Source: UBA1738 sp045538755 (lineage in GTDB: Bacteria > Bacillota > Clostridia > UBA1381). Taken from it: DNA of 64,000 bases. The notes under the pieces were generated by a model. That model saw only the letters and a program-made list of their open reading frames with translations, searched no databases and was not told the DNA's origin. This document shows positions 50,537 to 60,446 of the stretch, piece by piece. Every line of letters starts with the position of its first letter. Position 1 is the first letter of the stretch. Location of the stretch: NCBI GenBank assembly GCA_045538755.1, contig JAZQEC010000006.1, positions 1 to 64,000 of the forward strand. The letters run 5' to 3'. Position numbers and translations under genes: made by a program.

Positions 50537-52346
50537 TTGAGTTCTCCTTTTTATTGTTTTTCGGTCTTATTAAACAGTTTGGTCCAAAGCCTATAAGGTC
50601 ACTTCTGCCTGCAAGCCTCAGTGCTTCTTCAACCAATCTGTAATTCTCCGGATTTCTATATTGCAAAAGTGCCCTTTGCATTGCTTTTTCCTTTGGTGTT
50701 TTTGGTACATACACCTTTTTCATCGTAAACGGGTCAAGCCCTGTATAAAACATACAGGTCGAGATAGTTCCCGGTGTTGGATAAAAGTCCTGTACCTGTT
50801 GTGGGTTTATGCCTTGCTCCTTTAAATACAGCGCAAGCTTTATTGCATCACGGAGTGTACTTCCCGGATGCGACGACATAAGGTACGGCACAAGATACTG
50901 CTTTTTACCCAGTTTCTCATTTATTTTATAATACTTTTCGGAAAATTTGTTATACACATCATTTGATGGTTTTCCCATATATTTTAACACATTATCCGAA
51001 ATATGCTCCGGCGCAACTTTAAGCTGTCCGCTTATATGGTGTTTGCAGAGGTCATAAAAGAACCTATCATCTTTATCATTTATAAGGTAATCAAATCGAA
51101 TACCTGAGCGGATAAACACCTTTTTGACACCCTTGATTTTTCGTAGTTTTTCCAAAAGCTCGGCATATTCTCTGTGCGAAATTTCCATATTTTTGCACGG
51201 CGAAGGGAAAAGACATTGTCTATCCTTGCAAGCACCGAGTGTATTTTGCTTTTTGCACGCAGCCTTCCTGAAGTTTGCCGTCGGGCCGCCGACATCATGA
51301 ATATAGCCTTTAAAATCAGGCATTTGGGTCATTTCTTCTGCTTCTTTTAAAATAGAATCATGGCTTCTTGATGTCACAATTCTGCCCTGATGAAATGCCA
51401 AAGCGCAAAAGTTACAGCTTCCAAAGCATCCACGTGAGCTGGTTATCGAAAATTTAACTTCTTTTATTGCATCAATCCCGCCGTATTTTTCATACATCGG
51501 GTGATAATTTTTCATATACCCAAGGGCATAAACATCATCAAGCTCTTGCCTCGTAAGCGGTTCCATTGGCGGATTTTGCACCAAAAATTTATCTCCGTGA
51601 GGCTGAATAATTGTTTTGCCTATATACGGATTCTGCTCATAATACTGCATTTTGCAGGATACGGCATATTTTTCCTTACTTTCACAGCATTCCTCATAAG
51701 ACGGAATTTTTACTGCATCTTCAATTTCGTCTGAAGCTGAAAGGTAGCACGTTCCCTTTATATACGTTATATCGTGAACGTCCATACCACTATCTAAACA
51801 GTCTGCAATTTCAACAATCTGTTTCTCGCCCATACCATACATCAAAATATCTGCACGGCTGTCTAAAAGAATTGACCTTCTTAGCTTATCGTCCCAATAG
51901 TCGTAGTGCGTAAAACGTCTTAAGCTTGCTTCAACTCCGCCAATCAAAATAGGAATATCTCCAAAAGCCTCACGAGCACGGTTACAGTAAACAATCGTCG
52001 CACGGTCAGGCCTCATACCCGCTTTTCCGCCAGGTGCATATAAATCCTCACTTCTGCGTTTTTTTGAAGCAGTATAGTGATTAACCATAGAGTCAATATT
52101 GCCGCCCGACACCAAAACCGCAAGTCTCGGTCTTCCAAGCTTCTTAAAGTCGTCAGTCGAGCGCCAGTCAGGAAGCGAGATAATACCCACTTTATATCCT
52201 CTTGACTCCAAAACTCTTGAAATTATTGCATGACCAAAGCTTGGATGGTCAACATAAGCATCGCCTACTATATACAAAAAGTCAAGCTGCTCCCAGCCAC
52301 GTTTTTCCATATCCTGCCGATTTGTTGGCAAAAAATCATTCGTCAT
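50466..52346 (-). CDS. ygiQ: YgiQ family radical SAM protein (UPF0313)
   Basis: 626 residues from ATG at 52346, which overlaps the ftsK stop region. An N-terminal cobalamin-like domain (GDAYVDHPSFGHAIISRVLE) precedes the radical SAM domain with CFGSCNFCAL. KVAPEHISDNVL and the Cys-containing DRQCLFPSPC are typical. The function is unknown across the family. The last 23 residues are very basic (KRKRSIGKNKGRTQKR) and encoded in overlap with folD, an unusually long overlap. Confidence 0.88.
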   Translation of the reverse strand: MTNDFLPTNRQDMEKRGWEQLDFLYIVGDAYVDHPSFGHAIISRVLESRGYKVGIISLPDWRSTDDFKKLGRPRLAVLVSGGNIDSMVNHYTASKKRRSEDLYAPGGKAGMRPDRATIVYCNRAREAFGDIPILIGGVEASLRRFTHYDYWDDKLRRSILLDSRADILMYGMGEKQIVEIADCLDSGMDVHDITYIKGTCYLSASDEIEDAVKIPSYEECCESKEKYAVSCKMQYYEQNPYIGKTIIQPHGDKFLVQNPPMEPLTRQELDDVYALGYMKNYHPMYEKYGGIDAIKEVKFSITSSRGCFGSCNFCALAFHQGRIVTSRSHDSILKEAEEMTQMPDFKGYIHDVGGPTANFRKAACKKQNTLGACKDRQCLFPSPCKNMEISHREYAELLEKLRKIKGVKKVFIRSGIRFDYLINDKDDRFFYDLCKHHISGQLKVAPEHISDNVLKYMGKPSNDVYNKFSEKYYKINEKLGKKQYLVPYLMSSHPGSTLRDAIKLALYLKEQGINPQQVQDFYPTPGTISTCMFYTGLDPFTMKKVYVPKTPKEKAMQRALLQYRNPENYRLVEEALRLAGRSDLIGFGPNCLIRPKNNKKENSNGKNLKRKRSIGKNKGRTQKRGR

Positions 52347-54849
52347 CGTAATTTTCTTCGTTTTCTTCGCTACCCTCAAGTTCTTCTTCGTATTCCTCTT
52401 CATCTTCAAAGAACATATCCTCTTGCATACCCCGAATTCTGTTTAAATAAACATCTCGCGGCTTTGAGCCGTTTGCACCGCTGATTAGTCCTCTTGTTTC
52501 CATCTGGTCAATAATGCGTCCTGCTCTTGCATAGCCGACCTTCATTTTTCGTTGAATCATAGCTGTGGAAATCTGTCCAAGCTCTGCAGCAAGTTCGATT
52601 GCTTGCGGCAAAAGCTCATCCGCATCTTCGGCTTCATTTTCGTCTGTTACACCGTTTTCGCCAGTTGCCATTCTTTCAATATGCTCCTCAAGGTCGTGTG
52701 CATAATTCGTTTCTTCTGAATGTTCTTTGATAAACCCGATTATATTTTCAATTTCGTCGTCTGACACAAATGCGCCCTGAACACGAAGTGCATTTGGAAG
52801 TCCTGTCGGGTGATAAAGCATATCTCCCTTACCCAAAAGCTTTTCCGCTCCGACCTTATCAAGAATTGTTCTTGAATCGACACCGCTCGAAACAGCAAAT
52901 GCAATACGGCTCGGAACGTTTGCCTTGATTAAACCCGTAATAACGTCAACCGACGGTCTTTGTGTTGCAATAATAAGATGAATTCCTGCCGCTCGTGCAA
53001 GCTGTGCCAATCGACAGATATAGTCTTCAACTTCCTTAGCCGCAACCATCATAAGGTCAGCAAGCTCATCGATAACTATTACAATCTGCGGAAGTGTTTC
53101 TCCGCCTTCTTTTTCAATATGTTCGTTATAGCCTTTTAAATTACGGGTTGCAGTTTCTGCAAAAAGCGAGTACCTTCTCATCATTTCGCCAACTGCCCAG
53201 TTAAGCGCACCGGCTGCTTTTTTAGGGTCTGTAACAACCGGTATCAAAAGGTGCGGAATACCGTTATACACACCAAGTTCAACCACCTTCGGGTCAATCA
53301 TTATAATTTTAACTTCATCAGGACGCGCCTTATAAAGAATACTTGTTATAATTGTATTTATACAAACTGATTTACCTGAGCCGGTAGAGCCGGCAATCAA
53401 AACGTGCGGGAATTTCGCAATATCTCCTATTACAACATTTCCGCCAATATCTTTACCAAGCGCAACCGAAAGCTTTGATTTTGCATTTTTAAAGCTGTCA
53501 CTTTCCATAAGCTCTCTTGCTGATACTGTTCCGACTGTATTATTCGGCACCTCAATACCCACAGCCGCTTTGCCAGGAACTGCCGCAACCAAAACTGTCG
53601 GAACAGCAAGATTAAGCGCAATATCCTCAGAAAGTCCTGTGATTTTTGCAAGCTTTATACCGGTTGACGGCTGAATTTCGTATCTTGTAACAGTAGGACC
53701 TTGGGTTACCTGCAAAAGTTTCGCCTCAACACCGAAATCTTTTAAAATTGTCATAAGTTTATTGGCTGTTTCATACATTTCACGGCGTTTATCTGACGAT
53801 ATAGCCTCAACCTTTTTAAGAAGGTCAATAGGTGGCATTGTATATTCAATAACAGGCTTTTCGATTGATTCTGTTATTTCATTGCTGACCTCTTCTTTTT
53901 CTTCTTCAGTCGCTTTTGAAGCTTTTTTCGTTTTTTCATTTTCTGCGTTCTTCTTTTTCTGTTCTTCTAAAAGCTCCTTAACGCCCTCTGTCTGCGGAAG
54001 CTTTGCCGCAACATCGTCCAAAAATACGTTTGGATCAAATTCCACTGTCTCCGCCTTATCTTCAGGCTTGTCCTCTTTCTTTTTCTTAGCCTTTGCTTCT
54101 TCATCAGCTTCAGCAAAATCCTCAATGTCATTTTCCTTTTTAGTTTCCGCAATTTCTGAAAGACGTTTTTTTGCACGTACAATCTTTTCGGAAATCCCGC
54201 CGAATTCAACTTCTTCTCTGTCTTCTGTTTCCTTACCTGCAATATTTTCAACAATGCTTGTAAATGATACATTCAAAATGAATGTCATCAAAATACCAAT
54301 CAAGACAATTACGACCACAATAGACGCAACTCTTCCTATAAGGTACTTTGACAGCAAAATCGCAAGCGTTCCGCCTAATGCACCGCCGCCAACACCCTCA
54401 ATTCCATATCCCCAAAGCATTGATATTTTCGGCATTTCTTCCTGCCAAAACAGCATAATAAGGCTGCCGATCAAGATAATTTCAAGCAGCGAAAGAATAC
54501 CCTTTAATGCAAGCTTATTTGTACGTTTAACCCTAAAAACATATATTCCAAGAGCCAAAAGAACCAAAGGCACTAAATATGCTGTTCCGGAAAACAGCCC
54601 GAACATTGTGTCATTTATCCAGCTTGCCAAAACTCCTTCTGCGTTTCCGTATGTAAATATACCTATAAGAACAGCGGCAAGCAAAAGCCACAGTCCAGCC
54701 ATAATATATGTATATGATTTTTTGGTTTCAGTTACTTTTTTGCGTGACGTTGCTGCCTTTTTAGGAGCATGACTTGTCCGCACATTTCCACTTGTCTTTC
54801 TCGCAGGCTTTTTTGCAGAAGACTTTTTCTTCAATTCCTTACTTGCCAT
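52336..54849 (-). CDS. ftsK: DNA translocase FtsK/SpoIIIE
   Basis: 837 residues from ATG at 54849 behind GAGGTGC. A basic N-terminus precedes four or five membrane helices (about 48-195), then a long acidic, Lys-rich linker (about 210-345), then the motor: Walker A GSTGSGKS, Walker B VIVIDELADLM, and the gamma winged-helix domain (QRKMKVGYARAGRIIDQME) that reads polar DNA sequences. It pumps chromosome ends across the closing septum. An acidic Glu-rich tail is at the end. It is followed by ygiQ and folD. Confidence 0.96.
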   Translation of the reverse strand: MASKELKKKSSAKKPARKTSGNVRTSHAPKKAATSRKKVTETKKSYTYIMAGLWLLLAAVLIGIFTYGNAEGVLASWINDTMFGLFSGTAYLVPLVLLALGIYVFRVKRTNKLALKGILSLLEIILIGSLIMLFWQEEMPKISMLWGYGIEGVGGGALGGTLAILLSKYLIGRVASIVVVIVLIGILMTFILNVSFTSIVENIAGKETEDREEVEFGGISEKIVRAKKRLSEIAETKKENDIEDFAEADEEAKAKKKKEDKPEDKAETVEFDPNVFLDDVAAKLPQTEGVKELLEEQKKKNAENEKTKKASKATEEEKEEVSNEITESIEKPVIEYTMPPIDLLKKVEAISSDKRREMYETANKLMTILKDFGVEAKLLQVTQGPTVTRYEIQPSTGIKLAKITGLSEDIALNLAVPTVLVAAVPGKAAVGIEVPNNTVGTVSARELMESDSFKNAKSKLSVALGKDIGGNVVIGDIAKFPHVLIAGSTGSGKSVCINTIITSILYKARPDEVKIIMIDPKVVELGVYNGIPHLLIPVVTDPKKAAGALNWAVGEMMRRYSLFAETATRNLKGYNEHIEKEGGETLPQIVIVIDELADLMMVAAKEVEDYICRLAQLARAAGIHLIIATQRPSVDVITGLIKANVPSRIAFAVSSGVDSRTILDKVGAEKLLGKGDMLYHPTGLPNALRVQGAFVSDDEIENIIGFIKEHSEETNYAHDLEEHIERMATGENGVTDENEAEDADELLPQAIELAAELGQISTAMIQRKMKVGYARAGRIIDQMETRGLISGANGSKPRDVYLNRIRGMQEDMFFEDEEEYEEELEGSEENEENYDDE

Positions 54850-54910
54850 TATTTTGCACCTCAAAATTTATATATATTAAAAAATTTCTTATAATTATGT
54901 CTATTTTATT

Positions 54911-54939
54911 ATTGTATCACAAATTTTAAAAAATTACAA
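54911..54939 (-). promoter_or_regulatory. promoter of ftsK-ygiQ-folD
   Basis: On the minus strand TTGTAA (54939-54934), 17-nt spacer, TACAAT (54916-54911), with TTGTGA before the -10. Confidence 0.8.
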
Positions 54940-55019
54940 CCATAATTTATGTTCATTTATACACAAAAACACAATATTACATAATTTTACAAAAAAATAA
55001 AAATATTTTTATTTTTCTA

Positions 55020-55048
55020 TTGAAGATTTTAATTAATTCTGTTACAAT
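55020..55048 (+). promoter_or_regulatory. promoter of the wal operon
   Basis: TTGAAG (55020-55025), 17-nt spacer, TACAAT (55043-55048). It is divergent from the ftsK promoter across very A/T-rich DNA. Confidence 0.75.
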
Positions 55049-55082
55049 AATAATGTATATATTTTGAAAGGATGTAAATGAA

Positions 55083-55784
55083 ATGGACGAAAGATGTGTT
55101 CTCATAATAGAAGATGAACAGGCCATTGTTGATATTCTGAAATTTAACTTTACTAAGGAAGGCTATAAGGTGTTGGAAGCAATGGACGGAGTTACCGGAC
55201 TGGAGCTTGCTCTTTCCGAAAATCCCGACCTTATACTTTTAGACGTAATGCTTCCTAGAATGGACGGATTTGAGGTATGCAAAAAAATCCGTGAAAAGTC
55301 ATCTGTTCCAATTATTATGTTGACAGCACGTGAAGAAGAAGTTGATAAAGTCCTTGGCTTAGAGCTCGGCGCAGACGATTATATGACAAAGCCGTTTTCT
55401 ATCCGTGAACTCACAGCCAGAGTCAAGGCAAACCTTCGAAGAATGTCAATCGACCGTGCTCAGAGTTCTCAAGAGTCTTCAAACTGTATTTCTTCAGGTG
55501 ACCTCACAATTAACGTCGAAAGATATGAAGTTTCAAAATACGGAAAAGTTATTGATATTACACTTCGTGAATTTGAACTTTTAAAATTCCTTGCAACTCA
55601 ACCGGACAAGATTTTCTCAAGAGAAAACTTGCTTGAAAATGTGTGGGGTTATGAATATTACGGCGATGTGCGTACCGTTGACGTTACCGTTCGCCGTCTT
55701 CGTGAAAAAATTGAAGACGATCCGGGAATGCCTCGCTACATTATTACAAAGCGCGGTGTAGGCTATTACTTCAACAAGGCATAA
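55083..55784 (+). CDS. walR: response regulator WalR (OmpR/PhoB family)
   Basis: 233 residues. The receiver domain has the acidic pair EDE, the phospho-acceptor Asp in LILLDVMLPRMDG (about 54) and the Lys of MTKPF. The winged-helix DNA-binding domain (about 140-233) ends RTVDVTVRRLREKIEDDPG and KRGVGYYF. WalR controls cell-wall hydrolase genes and is often essential in Firmicutes. The neighbouring walH and walI genes support WalR over PhoP. Confidence 0.92.
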   Translation: MDERCVLIIEDEQAIVDILKFNFTKEGYKVLEAMDGVTGLELALSENPDLILLDVMLPRMDGFEVCKKIREKSSVPIIMLTAREEEVDKVLGLELGADDYMTKPFSIRELTARVKANLRRMSIDRAQSSQESSNCISSGDLTINVERYEVSKYGKVIDITLREFELLKFLATQPDKIFSRENLLENVWGYEYYGDVRTVDVTVRRLREKIEDDPGMPRYIITKRGVGYYFNKA

Positions 55785-55788
55785 AAAA

Positions 55789-57537
55789 ATGTTTAAAAGT
55801 ATTCAAACTAAAATTGTAACTATTTTTATACTTACCATACTGTCGATTGTAGTCGTAATCGGCTCTTTCTTGACGACCAATATCGTTAAATTCTACCATG
55901 ATGAGTTTTCAGTAATGATGGAACAGGTCTTCACTCCTGGTCTTGTTTCCGAGCTTGAAAAAAGCGCTTCATCAGGTGGTGTTGACAGCGTTTGGGACAT
56001 TGTGACATCATACATAGGACCTTTAGGCATTGATACCTACCGCTTTTACAGCATTTTAGATGCAAAAACAGGCGCCGTTTTAAAATCCGATGCCGGACGT
56101 GATTCTCAACTCGAGAAGAGCGATAATATTATAATGGCTATGACCGGTAAAACAGGCAACATCACCAACACGGATAAAAGCTATATGGACTTTGCAGTTC
56201 CTATTGATATTAACAATTCACCTGCATATATTATATATGTAAAGGACACTAAAAACGAGATAACTTCAATTACAAGAAATATTTTATTTATTCTCGTTGA
56301 AGCACTCCTGTTTTCAATAATTATTTCGGTTATTTTAAGCTACCTGTTCAGTCGTACAATAACCAAACCAATTCGCGACTTAACCCGTAGCGCAGAGCGT
56401 ATTGCATCAGGTGAATTTGATCAGGTAAATATCGTCAAATCCGGCGATGAAATCGGCATACTTGCTAAAACATTTGGATATATGTCATCAGCCCTTCACG
56501 ATACAATCGAAGAGGTTAATTCCGAGAAAAACAAGGTCGAGACAATCCTCAGCAATATGACCGACGGCATACTTGCCTTTAACCTGTCAGGCGAACTAAT
56601 ACACATAAATCCTGAAGCAAAAAAAATGATAGGCAGACAGTATTACGATGATATCCGTTTTGATACTTTTTTTAAAGAAATCGATGCCGGTATTAACATC
56701 GGAAACCTGATATATATTAATGACGAAGAAAAAACTGAACGTCAGGCAAGCATCGGAAATAAGGTTATCAGATTTTCCTTTGCACCATTTTCAATCGAAA
56801 ACAAGATCGGCGGCATACTTGTTGTTATGCATGATATAACAAACCAGCAAAAGCTTGAGCATTCACGCCGTGAATTTGTGGCAAATGTATCTCACGAATT
56901 AAGAACACCACTTACCACAATTAAGTCGTATGCCGAGACCTTAATGGATATGCCGACAGACACACAAACACAAAATCATTTTTTGGAAACTATTGCGGCT
57001 GAAGCTGACCGTATGACTCGTATCGTAAAAGACCTTCTTACACTTTCCCGTCTTGATGAAGGTCAGTATGAGTTGCGACCTTTTGAAAGCATAGAATTGA
57101 CAGATTTTGTATCCGGCATTGTTGACAGAATGTATTTTTCCGCAAAGGAAAAGCATCAAACTATAAAATATGTAAATACCGGTGGCTCATCTTATATTAT
57201 GAGCGATAAAGATAAGCTTGAGCAAGTTATTATAAACATAATTTCAAATGCAATAAAATATACTCCAGAGCACGGACGTATTGAGGTATATTCCGGCTCT
57301 TTGTACCAAGATGCATTTATCAAGGTACGAGATAACGGAATAGGTATTCCAAAAGAAAACCTCCCTCGCATATTCGAGCGATTTTACCGTGTAGATAAAG
57401 CCCGTTCGCGCGAAACCGGCGGTACAGGTCTTGGACTTGCCATCGCAAAACAGCTTATGAATCAGCTTGGCGGAAATATTACTATAAACAGTAATCCGGG
57501 TGAAGGTACAGAGGTTATAATTTCTGTTCCGCTTTAA
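55789..57537 (+). CDS. walK: sensor histidine kinase WalK
   Basis: 582 residues. First membrane helix about 8-30, extracellular sensor (about 31-160), second helix about 165-187, HAMP (190-242), PAS (about 250-345), then HisKA with the phospho-accepting His in FVANVSHELRTPLTTIKSY and an HATPase domain with NAIKYTP, DNGIGIP and GGTGLGLAIAKQL. It senses cell-wall status and phosphorylates WalR. It starts 4 nt after walR. Confidence 0.93.
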   Translation: MFKSIQTKIVTIFILTILSIVVVIGSFLTTNIVKFYHDEFSVMMEQVFTPGLVSELEKSASSGGVDSVWDIVTSYIGPLGIDTYRFYSILDAKTGAVLKSDAGRDSQLEKSDNIIMAMTGKTGNITNTDKSYMDFAVPIDINNSPAYIIYVKDTKNEITSITRNILFILVEALLFSIIISVILSYLFSRTITKPIRDLTRSAERIASGEFDQVNIVKSGDEIGILAKTFGYMSSALHDTIEEVNSEKNKVETILSNMTDGILAFNLSGELIHINPEAKKMIGRQYYDDIRFDTFFKEIDAGINIGNLIYINDEEKTERQASIGNKVIRFSFAPFSIENKIGGILVVMHDITNQQKLEHSRREFVANVSHELRTPLTTIKSYAETLMDMPTDTQTQNHFLETIAAEADRMTRIVKDLLTLSRLDEGQYELRPFESIELTDFVSGIVDRMYFSAKEKHQTIKYVNTGGSSYIMSDKDKLEQVIINIISNAIKYTPEHGRIEVYSGSLYQDAFIKVRDNGIGIPKENLPRIFERFYRVDKARSRETGGTGLGLAIAKQLMNQLGGNITINSNPGEGTEVIISVPL

Positions 57538-57571
57538 ATGTTATGTTATTTTAAATCCAACGTAACACCTC

Positions 57572-57593
57572 TGTAATACTAATATGTTATAAT
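57572..57593 (+). promoter_or_regulatory. possible internal, regulator-dependent promoter in the wal operon
   Basis: TATAAT (57588-57593) has no consensus -35. TGTAAT (57572) and TGTTAT (57539, 57544, 57585) resemble WalR half-sites (TGTWAH), though no pair shows the textbook five-base spacing. Confidence 0.35.
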
Positions 57594-57648
57594 GATATCG
57601 TAAAATGAGGAAGTATCCTCTACTCACAACTTGAAAGGATTGTTCAAA

Positions 57649-58104
57649 ATGAAAAGAAAACTCATATCGATGTTGCTTGCGCTTTTGGTGCTGTTTACAG
57701 TTCCATGTGTATCTTATGCGGCTTACGAGACATCAATTCCGTTATCTGCACAAGGCAGCTCATCAAATCTTATATACATAAAAAGACCGCAGTCACACTC
57801 TGCTTCAACATCTGATAAGACGTACACAATTTCAGCAGTAGGCTCTGCCGGTACAACTGTAAGAGTTTATAGATACTCTCCGGCTGATAATACCTGCGTT
57901 CTAATAAAATCTGCAAAGCAGATTGGTGCAAGCGGACTTTACAGCACAGTTGTTGACCTCCCAAACAGTTCTAACACATTTGTTGTTTATGCTGAAAAAG
58001 GCGGTTACGATCAGGTTGTACAAATCCAGATTTCAAAAGTAAAAAAGAGCACTGTTGATAAACTCAAAAGTGTTACCGTAAACATACTAAATTTCTTGAA
58101 ATAA
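57649..58104 (+). CDS. small secreted protein within the wal operon, unknown function
   Basis: 151 residues from ATG at 57649 (AAAGGA upstream). A clear signal peptide (1-23, basic MKRK, hydrophobic run, AYA end). The mature part is beta-rich, with YTISAVGSAGTTVRVYRYSP and TFVVYAEKGG suggesting a small Ig-like or beta-sandwich domain, and a basic C-terminal helix (KVKKSTVDKLKS). I recognise no family. It sits between walK and walH, a place normally without a gene, behind a possible internal promoter. It could be an extracellular partner or output of WalK. Confidence 0.65.
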   Translation: MKRKLISMLLALLVLFTVPCVSYAAYETSIPLSAQGSSSNLIYIKRPQSHSASTSDKTYTISAVGSAGTTVRVYRYSPADNTCVLIKSAKQIGASGLYSTVVDLPNSSNTFVVYAEKGGYDQVVQIQISKVKKSTVDKLKSVTVNILNFLK

Positions 58105-58115
58105 GAGGTTAAACT

Positions 58116-59465
58116 ATGACTAAAGAACGAATTAAAAGCGTCATCTTGGTGTTGCTTATAATCGTCAATCTCATGTTGGCCGAAAGAATATTGGTTAATG
58201 AAAAATTATGGCCTGTCGGCTATAATTTTTTTAATATGAGAACTACGGCGAAAAAAAATGACTATTCCATCATAGGACACCTTTGGCTTCCTGAAAAAAT
58301 TATTGTAAATACAGGATATCAGTCCAGTCGTTTTGAATATTTACGAAACAGCCAAGATTTTAGTAAAATATCTTTGGCTGCAGGTGATGTTCTAAAAAAA
58401 GCATTTTCAGCACCTTTGAAATCCGCTGTTTCGGTCACGTCTGATGTATGGTACTCCGCTTTAACTGCCAAGTCTATATACCTCTCTTACTCATGCAATT
58501 ATTCTGCACAGAATTTTGCAAATCTTCACGGCTTATTAAAGACCGAGTTCAATTTTGAAAGCTTTTCCGACGTTGTCATAAATGAAAATGGTAATGTGTT
58601 TATAAGTGATAAAAATGGCTCTGCTTTTTACAGGATTGATATTTCTTCAAGTGAAATTAGCCCTATAATAGAAAAGGTCGCAGAAGAACATTCAAGCGAT
58701 GAGTCAGCTATAAACTATTCCTTTGACTTGAATTTTGACAAAGGAATTGGCGGCCAGACAACATTCTTATCGCCAATGATACCGATTTACTCAGCTCCTG
58801 TTGTAGCAGACGTGCTTTTATCTTCAAACCCTGTTATTCGTGATGATGAGTTTATAAACAAAGTAATCGGCGAAATACTTACGGCTTTTTCCATCAAGCC
58901 AAACACTGTACGCAGATACACAGAAGCTGATGGCTCATTGGTTTTTGTAGAAAACAACGGAATATTAAGGATTTCACCTGACGGTATTCTTCATTTTAAA
59001 GCCACATCTTCCGGCATAAAACTTTCACCTAACACAACCTATGATACCTATTCAAGCGTATCAAATATTGCAAACTTCATAGATACTGTAAATGCTGCTG
59101 CAGGCATTAATGCGGATATGTGCATAACTTCGTCTTTAACATCAAGCACCACCGAAAGCTTCACGTTCGAATATTTTGCAGACAGTCTGCCTGTCAGATT
59201 TACTAACGGGCACGCCGTAACTGCAAGGGTTGAAAACGGATATATTTCGGAATATACACAAATTTTGAGGAAATATGAGCCATGCGGTCAATTTGCCGAA
59301 TCTCCGCTGTACATAGAGGCTCTTGACTCGGTTATTGCAGAATATCAGGGCTCAATGAAAGAAATAAACATAACAAAAATGATTCCTGCATATGTCGACG
59401 ACCTTACTATCAGCGAAAAATATCCACACTGGCATATTAAAATTGATAATATTGTTGCAGAGTAA
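58116..59465 (+). CDS. walH: WalK regulator WalH (YycH family)
   Basis: 449 residues. One N-terminal membrane helix (about 8-23), then a large extracytoplasmic domain, the YycH plan. In Bacillus YycH and YycI hold WalK in check through their membrane helices and external domains. Sequence similarity visible by eye is mainly layout plus position after walK; length matches. The gene starts 12 nt after the secreted-protein gene. Confidence 0.8.
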   Translation: MTKERIKSVILVLLIIVNLMLAERILVNEKLWPVGYNFFNMRTTAKKNDYSIIGHLWLPEKIIVNTGYQSSRFEYLRNSQDFSKISLAAGDVLKKAFSAPLKSAVSVTSDVWYSALTAKSIYLSYSCNYSAQNFANLHGLLKTEFNFESFSDVVINENGNVFISDKNGSAFYRIDISSSEISPIIEKVAEEHSSDESAINYSFDLNFDKGIGGQTTFLSPMIPIYSAPVVADVLLSSNPVIRDDEFINKVIGEILTAFSIKPNTVRRYTEADGSLVFVENNGILRISPDGILHFKATSSGIKLSPNTTYDTYSSVSNIANFIDTVNAAAGINADMCITSSLTSSTTESFTFEYFADSLPVRFTNGHAVTARVENGYISEYTQILRKYEPCGQFAESPLYIEALDSVIAEYQGSMKEINITKMIPAYVDDLTISEKYPHWHIKIDNIVAE

Positions 59466-59477
59466 AAGGAGGTAAAT

Positions 59478-60290
59478 ATGAACTGGTACAGAGCGAAAAC
59501 TATACTAATTATTCTATTCCTTTTTGCTGATTTATTCCTTTTGGCAACCATTATCACATCAACGCACCAGCAAACAACTGTAACTCCTGAAATTATTGCG
59601 TCAACTGCTAAAATCCTTAAAAATCAAGGCATAACAATAAATACAGACTTAATTCCTGACAAAATTGTTTCTGTACCCTATGCCGAAGCAGACAATGTTA
59701 TTTCAGATTATGATGAGTTTGCCAAGCTGTTTTTGGGTGATGACTTTACAAAAAGCGAAGAATTTTTGTACAAAAGCCATACAGGGACAATAAAGCTTGA
59801 TGGTGACAGCTTCAATTATAGCAGGAATATCCCATATAACGATGCAAGTATAACTGAGAAAAACGCACAAAATATCGCTTCAGAATTTTTAGAAAGCAAG
59901 GGCTTTAACATATCCGACGCTGAAATAGGGACAGAAAAAACGACTGACAATTTCACCATCATATTCAGAAATACAACTAACTCACTACCGCTTTTCAACT
60001 CAGTGGTAACTGTAAAAATTTCAGGAAGTGATGTTACCGCAGTTTCAGGAAGTTGGTTCAATGTCACAGGAGCAAAAGGTCAGGACAGCAAACTTAAAGC
60101 CGTAACCTCCGCACTAATTGACTTCATCCCGTCGATTACTGCCATACCTACTCAAATAACGGAACTTACACTCGGATACACCGTTTTAGACAATACTCTT
60201 TATCATAAATCAGCAGCACTAGTTCCCGTATGGCAAATCAAAGAAGCTAATGGAAATGTACATTATCCTGATGCAAGAAATCCTGAATAA
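59478..60290 (+). CDS. walI: WalK regulator WalI (YycI family)
   Basis: 270 residues. The N-terminus MNWYRAKTILIILFLFADLF is the standard YycI opening: a short W-rich lead and one membrane helix. An external domain follows (30-270), with the characteristic repeat of beta-rich segments such as FNYSRNIPY. It partners WalH at WalK. AAAGGAGGT precedes ATG. WalJ and HtrA, usual next genes in Bacilli, are missing; a terminator follows at once. Confidence 0.85.
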   Translation: MNWYRAKTILIILFLFADLFLLATIITSTHQQTTVTPEIIASTAKILKNQGITINTDLIPDKIVSVPYAEADNVISDYDEFAKLFLGDDFTKSEEFLYKSHTGTIKLDGDSFNYSRNIPYNDASITEKNAQNIASEFLESKGFNISDAEIGTEKTTDNFTIIFRNTTNSLPLFNSVVTVKISGSDVTAVSGSWFNVTGAKGQDSKLKAVTSALIDFIPSITAIPTQITELTLGYTVLDNTLYHKSAALVPVWQIKEANGNVHYPDARNPE

Positions 60291-60295
60291 TACTA

Positions 60296-60330
60296 AAAAA
60301 TACAGGCTTTTAAAAAGGCCTGTATTTTTT
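60296..60330. terminator. terminator between walI and polC
   Basis: AAAAATACAGGC (60296-60307) pairs with GCCTGTATTTTT (60318-60329), with T run on the plus strand and A-to-T run on the minus strand. It serves both converging transcripts. The rest of 60291-60446 holds nothing I can support. Confidence 0.9.
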
Positions 60331-60446
60331 ATCCTTCTAATATTATCTTTGTACATCATTAAAATAATCAGTTTTTAATTCGATTTTTCAAGATATTCAT
60401 TGCGAATTTTAGATAAGACTTAGAACGCACCAACAGAAGCTGTCTT

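Noticed and set aside
53762..54772. Long plus-strand frame of 336 codons opposite ftsK
   Set aside because: It is Ser-rich and low complexity, mirrors the codon pattern of ftsK on the other strand, has no ribosome-binding site and no recognisable domain.
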